Assembly (NCBI GenBank): GCA_963717595.1
Contig: CAVQWH010000001.1
Coordinates: 310,001-374,000, forward strand
DNA from: CAVQWH01 sp963717595
GTDB taxonomy: Bacteria; Patescibacteriota; Saccharimonadia; Saccharimonadales; Saccharimonadaceae
DNA length: 64,000 nucleotides
Reading direction: 5' to 3'
The notes under the pieces were generated by a model. That model saw only the letters and a list, made by a program, of their open reading frames with translations. It ran no database searches and was not told where the DNA came from. Shown in pieces: positions 56,561 through 64,000 of the stretch. Position numbers and translations under genes: made by a program. Each line of letters begins with the position of its first letter. Within the stretch, counting starts at the first letter, position 1.

Positions 56561-57109
56561 ATGAATAATCTAATAGATTCAGCGCCTAAATTAGAAAAAG
56601 AAACTATAAGCGTGGAGTTAGCAAAGCCCGATGACGCACCGCAACTAGCTGAAATACTTAATCAATCTGCAAAATATAAACTTGCTCATGGTGACGATGC
56701 TTGGATTTCCGCACCATTCACAGTAGAGGAGATTAGCAAACATATCAATGAGGGCAATACCTACAGCGCAAGACTGGGCGATACTATAGTGGGCACACTA
56801 ATGTTGCTTTGGAAAGATGAAATGGTATGGGGTAAACAGCCGTCAACAGCGGGCTACATTCACCTTTTGGCAGTTAGAGATGAATATCACGGACATAACC
56901 TTGGTGGGCAGTTATTAGATTGGGCGGGTGAAAAAGCCAAAGCCAACGGTAAGAAAGCATTGCGCATAGATCTGTCACCGAAAAATAATGGGCTTAGGGC
57001 TTATTATGAGAAACAAGGCTTTACGTGGGTTGAGAATAAAGAAGTTCACGCGCCACATGCCACTTACGTAGCTGCATTATTTGAAAAGCCAATCAGTTCA
57101 AGAGCTTAA
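56561..57109 (+). CDS. GNAT-family N-acetyltransferase
   Basis: From ATG 56561 the product is 182 aa. The GNAT fold is shown by the strand before the cofactor site (AGYIHLLAVRDEYHGHNLGGQLLDWA), with the pyrophosphate-binding loop in modified form HGHNLGG. ALRIDLSPKNNGLRAYYEKQGFTWV gives the C-terminal motif B. It would use acetyl-CoA to modify an amine; the substrate is unknown. It is a single-gene unit. A 70-nt gap separates it from the convergent PLP-enzyme gene. Confidence 0.82.
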   Translation: MNNLIDSAPKLEKETISVELAKPDDAPQLAEILNQSAKYKLAHGDDAWISAPFTVEEISKHINEGNTYSARLGDTIVGTLMLLWKDEMVWGKQPSTAGYIHLLAVRDEYHGHNLGGQLLDWAGEKAKANGKKALRIDLSPKNNGLRAYYEKQGFTWVENKEVHAPHATYVAALFEKPISSRA

Positions 57110-57179
57110 AGCTGTGCCGTGTTTTGGCTAAATCCCACTTTTGTCAGCCAAAGCAGTGAGCATGACAACCACTTTTTTA

Positions 57180-57995
57180 TTATTCAAATGCTCTTTTGGG
57201 ATTTTTTCTAGAACCGGCTACGCTCGCTGCCGAGGCAAGCTCGACATCCCATCCGTGGATTTTCTTTATATTTTCATGGGCAGCATGCATTTCCTCATTA
57301 TTGACATATACATACTCACCATTAGAACGTTTAATGACGTCTTTTATATAAGGCGTGGTTCTGTCTGTTGAGATTGAGGTAGCTTCACTACCATCGCGTT
57401 CGTTAGCGCGCACAAGGATAAACTTTGGTACTGCAGAAATTTTTCCCGTTTCATGTTGCTCAATAAATCCACGTAACACGCCCTCAGGATGATCAGCGAA
57501 AGCAGTTGGAAAAACTATAATATCTGGAGCGTCACCTAGCGTATCAACGATTTCTTGGGCAGTAACTTTGTAGGCATCTATACCTGGCATCTGCTTTCCT
57601 TCGGCGCGCTGTTCGTGGGTTACGCCAACTGGGAAATAACCTTTGCCAACAAGCTGTTTGAAGTTTTCATATTTTGCCTTTTCATCTTCACCAATCAAAA
57701 CTTGAGCACCGTACTTATTAAAAAGTTCGAGATAGGTAGGGTTAATTGACTTCGTAACACATATAGCGCAACCAATATTTTGCTTGTGCGCTTCAACCGC
57801 CAGAGCTAAACCTTGATTACCACTTGATATTACTGCCACTTTATTAGCCCCCGCAGCTTTAGCTAGCTTAATCGCGACTTTTGCCCATTTATCTTTGTGG
57901 GCACGAGTTGGCCCATACCACTCAGGTTTAAAATAAAGTTCACAGTTGAATTTACCAGAATAATATTCGGAGGAAATAAGCAGCTTCTGTTTCAT
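57180..57995 (-). CDS. PLP-dependent enzyme of the threonine synthase/cysteine synthase fold type II
   Basis: From ATG 57995 the product is 271 aa. The lysine that binds PLP is likely in GPTRAHKDKWAKVAIKLA, and AVISSGNQGLALAVEAHKQ supplies the phosphate-side Asn-Gln turn. At 271 aa it is shorter than full threonine synthase (usually over 340), and lacks the long insertions, so the reaction is open: threonine synthase-like, cysteine synthase-like or ammonia-lyase. The start is set by TATAAT on the minus strand (58008-58003) 7 nt before the ATG. It is divergent from the peptidase E gene with only 50 nt between starts. Confidence 0.75.
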   Translation of the reverse strand: MKQKLLISSEYYSGKFNCELYFKPEWYGPTRAHKDKWAKVAIKLAKAAGANKVAVISSGNQGLALAVEAHKQNIGCAICVTKSINPTYLELFNKYGAQVLIGEDEKAKYENFKQLVGKGYFPVGVTHEQRAEGKQMPGIDAYKVTAQEIVDTLGDAPDIIVFPTAFADHPEGVLRGFIEQHETGKISAVPKFILVRANERDGSEATSISTDRTTPYIKDVIKRSNGEYVYVNNEEMHAAHENIKKIHGWDVELASAASVAGSRKNPKRAFE

Positions 57996-58008
57996 TAACA
58001 CGATTATA
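57996..58008 (-). promoter_or_regulatory. -10 for PLP-enzyme gene
   Basis: TATAAT on the minus strand (58008 to 58003), then CGTGTTA and ATG 57995. The message is predicted leaderless. It is back to back with the peptidase E promoter. Confidence 0.5.
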
Positions 58009-58032
58009 ACCTATATAGCTGCATAGCTTTGC

Positions 58033-58045
58033 TATTATTATAGGC
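58033..58045 (+). promoter_or_regulatory. Extended -10 for peptidase E gene
   Basis: TGC-TATTAT (hexamer 58033-58038), TATAGGC, then ATG 58046. No Shine-Dalgarno is present. Confidence 0.5.
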
Positions 58046-58846
58046 ATGACTAAAACAATTTTTGCACTAGGCGGTGGAACTTTTGGCGAACCTGTAGCTA
58101 CCTATAAGAAGTGGTCTTTGCTCACGGATGCTAAACGGAGGAGATACGAAGAAAATACTACACCGGTCGATAAACTTATCCTCAAGGCCACGGGCAAAAC
58201 GAAGCCTCGTTTACTGCTCATATTCACAGCTTCCGAAGATGGCCAACACAATCTTGAAATGCTAGAAGGAGGGTTTCGTAGACATTTCGAAAAACTAGGC
58301 GCACAAATGGATACTTTGTACCTTATTACTCAAAAACCATCCCAAGCAGAAATAGAGAAGAAGATAGCTAGTGCAGACGCAGTGTATGTTAGTGGTGGCA
58401 ATACATTTGGGCTAATGCGTGCTTGGAAGCGATATGGTGTTGATAAGCTACTCCGGAAAGCCTGGGAACGTGGAGTAGTAATGTCAGGAATGAGCGCTGG
58501 ATCGATCTGCTGGTTTGCTTACGGCAATTCTAATTCATTTTATACTAACAAGCCTTTCCGCGTGACTACGATGGGCTGGCTCCCTCTTCTGATATGTCCG
58601 CACTATGACAGCGAGCCGTATAGACAGGATGCTCTGAAAAAAATGATGAAGCGCACTCCGCACATGGCAGGACTTGCGCTTGACGAACATGCGGCGCTGG
58701 AGGTAGTTGATGACAAGTACAGAATTCACCTTTTCAAGTCCGGCGCAAAGGCAAGGAAATGCTATTGGGTTAAAGGTAAGTACGTCATTGAACCGATTAA
58801 ATCTCAACAATCCTACGCTCCGCTCAAAAATCTAACCAGCTTGTGA
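58046..58846 (+). CDS. Peptidase E-like protein (family S51)
   Basis: Family S51 enzymes cleave Asp-X dipeptides or related substrates with a Ser-His-Glu-type site. The 266-aa product begins MTKTIFALGGGTFGEP, has YVSGGNTFGLMRAWKRYG near residue 112-130, and the nucleophile elbow MSGMSAGSICW near 150-160. ICPHYDSEPYRQ and LALDEHAALEV follow as in the family. The length is slightly over that of E. coli PepE (about 230 aa). No signal peptide is seen, so it is cytoplasmic. It is a single-gene unit with its own promoter. Confidence 0.85.
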   Translation: MTKTIFALGGGTFGEPVATYKKWSLLTDAKRRRYEENTTPVDKLILKATGKTKPRLLLIFTASEDGQHNLEMLEGGFRRHFEKLGAQMDTLYLITQKPSQAEIEKKIASADAVYVSGGNTFGLMRAWKRYGVDKLLRKAWERGVVMSGMSAGSICWFAYGNSNSFYTNKPFRVTTMGWLPLLICPHYDSEPYRQDALKKMMKRTPHMAGLALDEHAALEVVDDKYRIHLFKSGAKARKCYWVKGKYVIEPIKSQQSYAPLKNLTSL

Positions 58847-58864
58847 GTTTGTTATTATTGAATT

Positions 58865-58989
58865 ATGAGTGCACGCAAGCCAGTGCAACGAGTTGCTACA
58901 AAAGCTGTAATTATGGCAGAGGGCGGTATCTTAGCGTTATTACCAAGTGAATCCTGAAGTGCACAAACTTGTTGAACAACTGCTGTAGA
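58865..58989 (+). pseudogene. Remnant of a Nudix hydrolase gene
   Basis: A 30-codon frame from ATG 58865 reads MSARKPVQRVATKAVIMAEG, the typical first strand of Nudix proteins. It runs out at 58957, and the neighbouring frame to 58989 reads YQVNPEVHKLVEQLL, typical of a Nudix C-terminal helix. The catalytic Nudix box that should lie between is missing. The locus therefore looks like a gene with a large internal deletion. A similar -10-to-ATG arrangement (TGT-TATTATTGAATT before the ATG) is still present. Confidence 0.4.
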
Positions 58990-59019
58990 TTCTAGGCTTG
59001 GCTTCGGGAGCTAAGAGTA

Positions 59020-61827
59020 TTATGGTCTTATAAAAAAGAATTTAATAATCAATCCTACAAGGCATATCGCGCCAAGCATGGCAGCATCGAAAAGCTTGTT
59101 GGCCAGCAGCGACTTTTTATGCGCCTTCTTAGGGGATTGGTCGCTGGAACTGCTTTTGGGTGAGTTGAGTGACGACGCTTTTGAAACCTGTTCCGGAGAA
59201 TGGCTTTGTGGAGCTGGCGATGTAGCTGAGCCAGACGATGATGAAGTTGTGGTCGCGGCTTTTGCGGCAGAGCCGCCATCCGTATAAGTCGTAGAGGCCG
59301 TAGACGAAGACGAAGAAAGGATGGTTACTGTCGCGTTGGCAGTGGCTTTACCACCTGACCCGCTGCATGTCAGGGTGTAGGTACTGCTCCTGGTCGGGCT
59401 TACCATGTATCCGGACGAATTACTGAGAGCTTTGCTCCCGCTCCATGCTCCGCTGGCCGTACATGAAGTTGCGTTGGTGCTTGTCCAGGTCAATTTGCTG
59501 CTGTCACCAGCCTTGATCGAGGTTGGGGCGGCCGTTAGCGAAACTGTCGGTGTCGGGTTATCTATAGTGACTGTCTGGCCGCTGCCAACAACCGCTCCGT
59601 CCGAATCCGTGGCTACAGCCTGGATGGCGTGCGTACCATTACTGGTTGCGGTCGTATCCCAAACGCTGCACTCGTAGGTGGAGCCCGAAACCGGGCTTGT
59701 GGGGTCGCAGTTGGCGATGTCCGTACCGTCGACCTGGAACTGCACGCTACTTATGGACGCGCCGCCGTTTTCCGTTATATCCGCAGTGATGGATTCGGTG
59801 CCATTGACCGAAGAGCCGCTGGCTGGCGCGGTTATGTTGACCAGAGGCACCGTGTACTGGCTGTTGCTGAATATTGTATCCACCCAGTAGTTGGCCGAGT
59901 TATAGGTTTGATCGGGGAAACTGTTGGCTCCCACGTAGGCATAAACACCGTTGCCGCCGCTTAGGCTGCTCTGAAGGGCTGTTAAGGGGCTATTAGTGTA
60001 GCTGGTGTCAAAGTAGTTGGCATCGGCTGCGTAATTGCCATTGGGAGCATAGTAAGATACCACGTAAGTCGTGTTGGCGCTGATGGCTACCGGTGACGAA
60101 AAGAAAGCTTTCTGCCAGCCCGACGCCGTTTCATTAGCGAAAGTCACCGATGCCAGCAACGTGCCGCCGCTCGTCCATAAAGACCCGATATGCGCGCCCG
60201 TGTTACCCGTGCCCTTGTAAAATCGAATGCCCAGGGCATAGCCGGGCTCACTACTCTGGAACTTTGTGCCGACGTTAATGCTCGAACTGTCGCCTGACGT
60301 ATCGGGATTAGTGGGAGTGTCTGAATCGCTCCAGATAGTCAACGGCCCCGAGCTGTTGTTTGTGACCGTAACGGTTTCGCTGCTAGATGCGGTTTTACCG
60401 GCAGAATCGGTAACGATAGCCTTTATGGTGTGGGTGCCATTACTGACGGTCGTGCTATCCCAACCCGTGCAAGTATAGGTACTTCCGGATGTCGGGCTCG
60501 TAGGATCGCAATTAGCGATATTCGTATTATCAACCTGAAATTGGACATCATGTATGGCTGCCTGAGAAGAAGCGGTCGCCGATGCCGTTATGGCTACGAT
60601 ACGGTTGACGTAGGTGTTGCTGTTGGGGCTGGTGACGGCGACAGCCGGCCCCACATTATCTACTGGCGGGCCGGAGCTGCCGTCAATGTTCACTTCATTG
60701 AGGTTATCATCCCAATAATTGCCTGACCAGGTCTGGCCGGCTCCCGTAAAGTAGTATGTCGCCACACTGTAGTAGCCGCCGCTCGGGTAATAACCGTGTG
60801 CATCGCTGCCATTTGATCCGCCGCCGCTGCATTGATGGTCGTTATCGGCCAAAGGCGTAGTCAGGCAGCGGGCAAAACGATTATTTTCTATGTCCATGGT
60901 GCTGGTTCCTACGGAAGTCGCATTGCCACACGGATAAATCACATAACCGCCCCCAGCTACTAGATTGTCGGTCATAGTCAGGTTGTTATTGCAAGCGCCG
61001 GCCCCACTAGTATCTCCGAACACCGCCGCCGTCTGGCTTTCTTCATTCAGAAGCACGTTGTGAGTAAGCGTAATGGTATCGTCAGCAAAATAAATGGGCT
61101 CGTCATGCTCGCAGGCGGGAATGGTATTGATAAGCTGATAGCTGTTTTTCACGACAGTATTGGTTCCGCCGCCGCTACCCGGCGCGCCGCTGCCAACATT
61201 ATAGGTATAAAGGCCATCTATTGTAGTGTTTGTGCCGTTGTTATTGACTGCGATACCTAAGGCACCATTACTAACACCGGCACCCGGCGTACAGGTGCCA
61301 CCGACATCCGTAGACGATGCTATGTTTGTGCCAGCGCCTTTAATAGTAGAATCTTTAATCAGCGTGTTCGTCACGCCCGAGGCAATCGTCATGCCTATAG
61401 AGTTTTGCGTGCCATCACCGGCTGTGATGCACGAGTCCTGGAACGTAAAGCTGTCCGTGCCACTGGAAACATATATGTTGAAGTCGCCCATATTCAAGTG
61501 GCTGATGGTTACATCGTTACCAGTTATCTCCAGCGTGTTACCGGATCCGCTATAGTACGTTCCGGCAGGCAAGTTTGATACGTCAAAGGTTGGCAAAGCA
61601 CTACAATCAACCACTCCGACAGAAGCCGAGCCAACGTTATTGTTATAATTCGGATCAGGATAGCCACAAGTGCCCGGACTAGCAAAGCAGTTGACCGGCT
61701 GGCCGGCGGCCAGAATGCGGCCCGGCAAGGCAGCACCAATCATAATTGCAAACAAGAAAGCTGTCATGCCAATCAACCAGCGTTTTAGGATGTATTTCCG
61801 GTTCTGGTGGGAGATGTGTAATTTCAT
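59020..61827 (-). CDS. Secreted, C-terminally anchored protein: beta-helix, Ig-like and DUF4082 domains
   Basis: The 935-aa product has a signal peptide (LIGMTAFLFAIMIGAALPGRILA), then ~330 residues of parallel beta-helix character (repeated short T/S/N/G turns such as NTLEITGNDVTISHLNM). An Ig-like domain (AVTSPNSNTYVNRIVAITASA), a DUF4082 domain (SSEPGYALGIRFYKGTGNTG onward), two more Ig-like domains and a Ser/Thr/Ala-rich stalk follow. A C-terminal membrane helix (LGAICLVGLIIKFFFI) with a short basic tail ends it. The two Ig-like domains at about 395-490 and 680-770 are near-repeats of each other (IANCDPTSP motif in both). It should be displayed on the surface, perhaps binding or cleaving glycans. 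Base composition is visibly richer in G+C than in the neighbours. Confidence 0.75.
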   Translation of the reverse strand: MKLHISHQNRKYILKRWLIGMTAFLFAIMIGAALPGRILAAGQPVNCFASPGTCGYPDPNYNNNVGSASVGVVDCSALPTFDVSNLPAGTYYSGSGNTLEITGNDVTISHLNMGDFNIYVSSGTDSFTFQDSCITAGDGTQNSIGMTIASGVTNTLIKDSTIKGAGTNIASSTDVGGTCTPGAGVSNGALGIAVNNNGTNTTIDGLYTYNVGSGAPGSGGGTNTVVKNSYQLINTIPACEHDEPIYFADDTITLTHNVLLNEESQTAAVFGDTSGAGACNNNLTMTDNLVAGGGYVIYPCGNATSVGTSTMDIENNRFARCLTTPLADNDHQCSGGGSNGSDAHGYYPSGGYYSVATYYFTGAGQTWSGNYWDDNLNEVNIDGSSGPPVDNVGPAVAVTSPNSNTYVNRIVAITASATASSQAAIHDVQFQVDNTNIANCDPTSPTSGSTYTCTGWDSTTVSNGTHTIKAIVTDSAGKTASSSETVTVTNNSSGPLTIWSDSDTPTNPDTSGDSSSINVGTKFQSSEPGYALGIRFYKGTGNTGAHIGSLWTSGGTLLASVTFANETASGWQKAFFSSPVAISANTTYVVSYYAPNGNYAADANYFDTSYTNSPLTALQSSLSGGNGVYAYVGANSFPDQTYNSANYWVDTIFSNSQYTVPLVNITAPASGSSVNGTESITADITENGGASISSVQFQVDGTDIANCDPTSPVSGSTYECSVWDTTATSNGTHAIQAVATDSDGAVVGSGQTVTIDNPTPTVSLTAAPTSIKAGDSSKLTWTSTNATSCTASGAWSGSKALSNSSGYMVSPTRSSTYTLTCSGSGGKATANATVTILSSSSSTASTTYTDGGSAAKAATTTSSSSGSATSPAPQSHSPEQVSKASSLNSPKSSSSDQSPKKAHKKSLLANKLFDAAMLGAICLVGLIIKFFFIRP

Positions 61828-61893
61828 TATCTCGTAGCCTTAATTCTCTTATGTATTATAGATTCTATAAGCTTATCGTCCAACTTTGTTTGA

Positions 61894-61907
61894 TATACTA
61901 AGAACAA
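61894..61907 (+). promoter_or_regulatory. Extended -10 before ABC ATPase gene
   Basis: TGA-TATACT (hexamer 61894-61899) with 8 nt to ATG 61908. No Shine-Dalgarno is present. Confidence 0.45.
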
Positions 61908-62810
61908 ATGGCGGTTCCACTAAAGATTACAAACGTTACAAAATACTATGGGCGTTCAAAGGTTCCTGCGGTGCATGACTTGTCTCTTGGGATTCAAAAA
62001 GGTGAAGTCTACGGGCTGCTCGGTGCAAATGGCGCCGGCAAAACAACCACTATCCGTATGGTTTTAGATTTTATCCGGGCAAGCTCGGGTACGATTGAGT
62101 TGTTTGGCAAAGATAACCGGCAAAGTGGTGCAAAGCTTCGTAAACGCGTCGGTTACTTACCTGGCGATGTGGTATTGCCAAAAGGTGCTACTGGAAAAGA
62201 ATTCCTGAAATACCTAGGCAAATTAAACGGTAAGATAGACCATGCCTACATGTCACAACTTGAAAAACAATTTGGAGCGCAGCTGGACAAAAAAATGGGC
62301 CAGCTTTCAAAAGGTAATCGGCAAAAGATAGGCGTTGTCCAAGCATTCATGCAACAGCCGGATATTCTTATTCTTGATGAGCCGACCAGCGGCCTTGATC
62401 CGCTTATGCAGGAACAGTTTTACCGCGCAGTCGGCGAGGCACGTGAACGCGGTGCGACTGTGCTGCTAAGCAGCCATAGCTTTGAGGAAGTCGAGCGAGT
62501 TTGTGATCGCATAGGTATTATGCGCAAAGGTAAGCTTGTGTATGAAGGTTCGGCTACAGATGTTATTTCAACTCAGAAGCCCCGCTGGCGTGTTACGTTT
62601 AAATATGCCAAAGACATCGCAAAGCTTAAGTCTAGCCCTGCACTTAAAATTATTGATATAGGTAAAACTGCTATAACTGTCGAGCCGGCGCACACTATTG
62701 AAAAAGCGCTTTCAGCTTTGTCGCATAGCAATATTGTTTCGATGACGACTAGCCAGCATGCTCTGGAAGACGAATTTCTACGATTCTACGAGGAAGAGGG
62801 GGAGGCGTAA
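61908..62810 (+). CDS. ABC transporter ATP-binding protein (ABC-2 drug/lipid export type)
   Basis: The 300-aa product has LGANGAGKTTTIRMV (Walker A, about residue 38-52), LSKGNRQKIGVVQAFM (signature) and ILILDEPTSGLDPLMQ (Walker B). A C-terminal ~75-residue domain is typical of the ABC-2/CcmA-like group that exports antibiotics or lipids. It pairs with the membrane gene 2 nt downstream. The substrate is unknown; resistance or lipid export are both possible. Confidence 0.9.
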   Translation: MAVPLKITNVTKYYGRSKVPAVHDLSLGIQKGEVYGLLGANGAGKTTTIRMVLDFIRASSGTIELFGKDNRQSGAKLRKRVGYLPGDVVLPKGATGKEFLKYLGKLNGKIDHAYMSQLEKQFGAQLDKKMGQLSKGNRQKIGVVQAFMQQPDILILDEPTSGLDPLMQEQFYRAVGEARERGATVLLSSHSFEEVERVCDRIGIMRKGKLVYEGSATDVISTQKPRWRVTFKYAKDIAKLKSSPALKIIDIGKTAITVEPAHTIEKALSALSHSNIVSMTTSQHALEDEFLRFYEEEGEA

Positions 62811-62812
62811 CC

Positions 62813-63607
62813 ATGAAGGCAGTCGTATTATGGGAACTTAAACGCCGCCGTCTTTTTGTTCTGTGGTGGACTCTTGGCATAGCCAGCTTGGTTGTCATTA
62901 CCGTACTTGCCTATAAGGCTATCGGCCATGACGCTAATCAACTCAACGCTACATTTGATAGCATTTCTTCATCAGCAGGCGGATTCTTTGGTGGTAGCGA
63001 CTTTTTCTCACCAATCGGTTACATGAGTTCGCAGATTTACTATATATTGCTGCCTATTTTAGTTATCATAATGGCTGCTACGCTGGCGTCGGGCCTTATG
63101 AACCGCGACGAAAATGACACCACAGTTGAATACACTCTGGCACGATCCATAAGCAGACAGCAACTGCTTTATTCCAAGGCATTTGTTTGGTTGTTTGTGA
63201 TTGCCGCTATTTGTTTGTTTACCTACATTTTTACGATAGTAAGCGTTCAAATTGCAGATATTAAAATCAATCAGGGCGATTTAATCCTAACGCATCTATT
63301 ATCATTCGCATTTTCAGCGTCATTTGGTTTAATCGCCTTTGCGCTCATGGCTGCCAGCCAGCTGACCCGCAAAATCGCCAACAGCGTTGCGATTGTGCTG
63401 GCTTTTGGCGGCTATACTATTTCGTCGCTAGCCGGGTTGGTGCATTGGCTGAAGACACCTGCTAAATTTATGCCGTATCATTATTACGACACAGTTGGCT
63501 TGCTGAACGGCCACATTGACCGCGGGCTAGTTATTTATCTAATAGGTACTGTCGTGGTTGCTACTGTTATTGCCACGGTAGGCTATACGCGGCGCGATAT
63601 CGGGTAA
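62813..63607 (+). CDS. ABC-2 type permease
   Basis: The 264-aa product has six membrane helices. The first is preceded by MKAVVLWELKRRRLFVLWW, a common ABC-2 opening, and AATLASGLMNRDENDTTVEYTLARSISRQQLLYSKA is the cytoplasmic coupling loop of BcrB/YhgE-like permeases. It starts 2 nt after the ATPase stop, so both subunits are co-translated. It would form the pore of the exporter. Confidence 0.88.
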   Translation: MKAVVLWELKRRRLFVLWWTLGIASLVVITVLAYKAIGHDANQLNATFDSISSSAGGFFGGSDFFSPIGYMSSQIYYILLPILVIIMAATLASGLMNRDENDTTVEYTLARSISRQQLLYSKAFVWLFVIAAICLFTYIFTIVSVQIADIKINQGDLILTHLLSFAFSASFGLIAFALMAASQLTRKIANSVAIVLAFGGYTISSLAGLVHWLKTPAKFMPYHYYDTVGLLNGHIDRGLVIYLIGTVVVATVIATVGYTRRDIG

Positions 63608-63650
63608 AAAAATCTAATCGCTTTGCTGTAAGCGCTAAGGACCGTTCTGC

Positions 63651-63662
63651 TATCATGGGGTT
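63651..63662 (+). promoter_or_regulatory. Extended -10 for acetate kinase gene
   Basis: TGC-TATCAT (hexamer 63651-63656), GGGGTT, then GTG 63663. A leaderless message is predicted and this sets the start. Confidence 0.5.
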
Positions 63663-64000
63663 GTGGGTACGAAAAGAAATATTCTGACAGTCAATGCCGG
63701 CTCCTCTAGCGTTAAGCTGGTTTTATTTTCAAATGACCCCCAACGACAAGTTTTTGCTGCCGAGGCTACTAATATAGGCCAGCCAAATGCTGCACTTAAA
63801 ATTGTAACTCAACATAAAGATGTAGAAAATATTAAGCTAAATGTGGCCAGCCAGATGGAGGCAGCTGAAGCGATCCTTGATCGCATGGCAGATAAAATTA
63901 CCGACCTTGATGGCGTTGGCCACCGCATAGTCCATGGCGGCCCGTATTTTTCAAAACCAGTTGTGGTTACGCAGGAAGTTATTGATAAGCTTCGTGGTTT
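63663..64000 (+). CDS. ackA: Acetate kinase, N-terminal part (runs off the window)
   Basis: The first 112 residues are present. ILTVNAGSSSVKLVLF is the N-terminal nucleotide-binding motif of acetate kinases, and GVGHRIVHGGPYFSKPV carries the next conserved motif. The enzyme makes acetyl phosphate or ATP from acetate metabolism, and in fermentative small-genome bacteria it is a main ATP source. The reading frame is open to the end of the window. Start: GTG 63663, directly after an extended -10; an ATG at 63655 is out of frame. Confidence 0.88.
   Translation, partial: MGTKRNILTVNAGSSSVKLVLFSNDPQRQVFAAEATNIGQPNAALKIVTQHKDVENIKLNVASQMEAAEAILDRMADKITDLDGVGHRIVHGGPYFSKPVVVTQEVIDKLRG

Noticed and set aside
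57110..57179. Possible hairpin TTTGGCT/AGCCAAA between GNAT and PLP-enzyme genes
   Set aside because: The loop is long and no T run follows directly on either strand, so a terminator cannot be claimed.
59055..61739. Many open frames of 60-110 codons on the strand opposite the large secreted protein and in its other frames
   Set aside because: They are shadows caused by the high GC of that gene and have no start signals or domain patterns.

Overview
The window reads as a chromosomal segment around the replication origin of a small-genome bacterium of the Patescibacteria/CPR, most likely a Saccharibacterium (TM7). This is an inference from dnaA-dnaN-recF divergent from rpmH-rnpA-yidC-jag, several multidomain peptidoglycan hydrolases, moderate GC, many promoters lying directly on start codons, and a secreted domain type I otherwise associate with Actinobacteria. 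The standard genetic code fits throughout: TGA acts as a stop.

Layout. 1-7225: a cell-wall/surface locus with a membrane protein ending in a VanY peptidase, a multidomain peptidoglycan hydrolase and an anchored protein of unknown function. 7226-13238: the origin region, with recF, dnaN and dnaA on the minus strand, rpmH, rnpA, yidC and jag on the plus strand, and DnaA-box-like sites on both sides of dnaA. 13246-46174: a large surface-glycan locus. It holds GT2 and GT4 glycosyltransferases, two GT-C-like membrane proteins, a Wzm/Wzt ABC exporter, rmlABCD for dTDP-rhamnose, a nucleotide-sugar dehydrogenase and a 2-epimerase, GlmS, a polyprenyl-phosphate sugar transferase and an O-antigen-ligase-like protein. 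Embedded in it is a complete sulfation module: fused ATP sulfurylase/APS kinase, PAP phosphatase and a sulfotransferase. Two secreted or anchored proteins sit inside the locus.

46618 to about 55711: a roughly 9 kb integrated element at the 3' end of a tRNA-Asn. A serine recombinase reads antisense into the tRNA. Two small DNA-binding-type proteins and a candidate structured RNA follow. Then comes a tight operon: a 3-TM protein, a 66-aa protein, an SMC/RloC-like ATPase with a CxxC hook, a KAP-type membrane NTPase and an AlbA_2 (Schlafen-type) protein. A degenerate copy of the tRNA 3' end at 55676-55711 is a candidate right attachment site. This cargo operon is the best candidate for an undescribed, possibly anti-phage, system.

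55778-64000: small single-gene units (DUF3850, HAD-like, GNAT, a PLP enzyme, peptidase E), a Nudix remnant, a GC-rich secreted beta-helix/Ig/DUF4082 protein, an ABC-2 transporter pair and the start of acetate kinase.

Two window-wide observations matter to any reader. First, seven genes, including glmS twice, are each interrupted by 1-2 nt indels (eight in all) that restore full-length proteins when corrected. Most lie in short homopolymers or GGCC contexts, so they look like consensus errors rather than pseudogenes. Second, about ten genes have an extended -10 hexamer 6-8 nt before the start codon and no Shine-Dalgarno, which predicts leaderless mRNAs.
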